Source: Opitutaceae bacterium (GTDB lineage Bacteria; Verrucomicrobiota; Verrucomicrobiia; Opitutales; Opitutaceae). From it: a stretch of 64,000 nucleotides of DNA. The position numbers were made by a program, and so were the translations under genes. The first letter of the stretch is position 1. Every line of letters starts with the position of its first letter. This document shows, in pieces, positions 63,204 to 64,000 of this stretch. The notes under the pieces are model-generated. The model was not told the DNA's origin. It ran no database searches and saw nothing but the letters and a program-made list of their open reading frames with translations. The stretch is taken from positions 1 through 64,000 of the forward strand of contig JAUYAK010000018.1 of NCBI GenBank assembly GCA_030693515.1. Direction: 5' to 3'.

Positions 63204-63930
63204 TGGCGGGAGGAGGCAGGGCTTCGCGGCCGGGCAGGTCCATGGGCTGGGCGAAGCGGGCGGGCTGCTCGGTGATGATGCGGAGATTCCTGAAATGCAC
63301 GCGGTAGGTTTCCTGTTCGGCTTTCGCGGTCGCGGGGAGGGAGTGGACTTTGAGGGCGAGGGGACCGTGCCGGTATTTGTCGTCGAGCAGATGGGTGACC
63401 GGCACGCCGTTGACCCAGACCTTGAGGGCGCGGCCGATGGCCTCAACCCGGAAGCGGGTCCATTCGCCGTGCCGGTAGGCGGCGCGGGCGCGGGCGTCGT
63501 TTTCTAAATTATACATCCAGGTCCAGGACTTGCCGAAGTCGTCGAAGATGCCGCCGGTCCAGCTGCGTGGGGTCGGATCGATTTTGATTTGGTAGCCAAA
63601 GAGGCGGACCTTGGCCTCGACCGGCGCCTCGGTGCAGCGCAGGAGAAACCCCGTGTGCAGCACGCCGACATCCTTGCATTCGGCCTCGAGAATAAAGTCG
63701 CCGAAGCGCTCGTCGGTCGTGATCAGCGTGTGCTCGTCGGTGCCGCGGATCATCTGGCCGACGATCGCGCCGTCCTCGATCCACACCTTGCTCCCGCCGC
63801 CGATGAGTTTCCAGCCGGTGAGATCGCGACCGTTGAAGAGTTCTCGCCACGGTGGGACGGGCGCGGCGCCAAACGCGGCCTGGCCGAGCAGACTGGCGAA
63901 CAGAAAGGCAAGCAGGAGTCGGTGCTTCAT
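63199..63930 (-). CDS. DUF1080 protein (3-keto-disaccharide-hydrolase-like)
   Basis: A 243-aa exported protein with signal peptide (about 1-22, LLLAFLFASLLGQAAFGA) and one concanavalin-like DUF1080 domain (about 28-220). Typical strands are ELFNGRDLTGWKLIGGGSKVW split over two blocks, DFILEAECKDVGVLHTGFLLR, FGYQIKIDP, GEWTRFRVEAIGRALKVWVNG and GPLALKVHS. Family members hydrolyse 3-keto-glycosides made by Gfo/Idh/MocA-type oxidoreductases. The start overlaps a possible upstream gene by 4 bp (ATGA). The stop overlaps the cytochrome-tail remnant, a tight junction that hints at a past rearrangement. Confidence 0.85.
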   Translation of the reverse strand: MKHRLLLAFLFASLLGQAAFGAAPVPPWRELFNGRDLTGWKLIGGGSKVWIEDGAIVGQMIRGTDEHTLITTDERFGDFILEAECKDVGVLHTGFLLRCTEAPVEAKVRLFGYQIKIDPTPRSWTGGIFDDFGKSWTWMYNLENDARARAAYRHGEWTRFRVEAIGRALKVWVNGVPVTHLLDDKYRHGPLALKVHSLPATAKAEQETYRVHFRNLRIITEQPARFAQPMDLPGREALPPPAK

Positions 63931-64000
63931 GGGAAAAGTGTTGATGGTTTGGCGAGGCGCTTGGGTTGGACAGAGGCGAGGTCGGTGCCGATCCGGAGGT
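63927..64000 (-). CDS. C-terminal end of an upstream gene cut by the window edge
   Basis: On the minus strand a frame open from the window edge ends with the residues IGTDLASVQPKRLAKPSTLFP and a TGA that overlaps the DUF1080 ATG (ATGA). Such overlaps are typical of operons, but only about 23 codons are visible and no family can be named. Confidence 0.4.
   Translation of the reverse strand, partial: LRIGTDLASVQPKRLAKPSTLFP

Noticed and set aside
1-64000. tRNA, rRNA or phage structural genes
   Set aside because: None recognised on either strand; the TIR island carries no integrase or tRNA-type attachment site.

Overview
The window looks like chromosomal DNA of a high-GC verrucomicrobium, most likely of the Opitutaceae or a close relative. 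This is an inference from gene content. The signs are DUF1501 and DUF1549/DUF1553 proteins next to CxxCH cytochromes, a heme-binding protein of the Planctomycetes/Verrucomicrobia type, TonB receptors with a carboxypeptidase-like front domain and a CotH protein with lamin-tail and beta-rich C-terminal repeats. Several families of GC-rich extragenic palindromes are also present. No rRNA, tRNA, CRISPR array or intact insertion sequence was seen.

Layout. Positions 1-7.6 kb carry a KamA-type radical SAM enzyme, a SIMPL-domain protein, a secreted CotH-kinase/lamin-tail protein and a divergent PhoD-type phosphatase; the last two share a C-terminal domain. At 7.7-14.6 kb a TPP riboswitch with a following terminator precedes a TonB-dependent receptor, so that receptor is probably for thiamin. 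It is followed by a cytochrome-fused PQQ dehydrogenase and an unusual ankyrin/CxxCH/cyclase-repeat/cytochrome fusion.

The 14.6-30 kb stretch is the most remarkable. A SLOG-like domain fused to four membrane helices (SLATT-like) diverges from a run of four TIR-TM-TPR proteins. Three of these also carry a TolB-like domain. Between them lie a broken TIR fragment and an AAA/DUF4143 ATPase with a 32-bp palindrome at its start codon. The TIR parts are almost identical, the sensor-like C-terminal parts have been shuffled, and each TIR/TM linker is encoded by a GC-rich palindrome. In Thoeris defence a TIR makes an NAD-derived signal that a SLOG domain senses, so a membrane-anchored TIR/SLOG signalling or defence locus is a reasonable but untested reading. 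Related repeats flank the island.

From 30 to 43.4 kb come a pRiA4b ORF-3-like protein, a small membrane protein, two tandem M16 zinc proteases divergent from an S9 serine peptidase, an unrecognised secreted helical protein and a heme-binding propeller/HEAT protein. From 43.5 to 64 kb nearly everything is on the minus strand and points to uptake and breakdown of large organic or sulfated substrates: four TonB receptors, a sulfatase, a DUF1501 / DUF1549-DUF1553 / cytochrome-LRR trio, an IclR regulator and a DUF1080 hydrolase. The functions of the receptors are inferred from family and context only.
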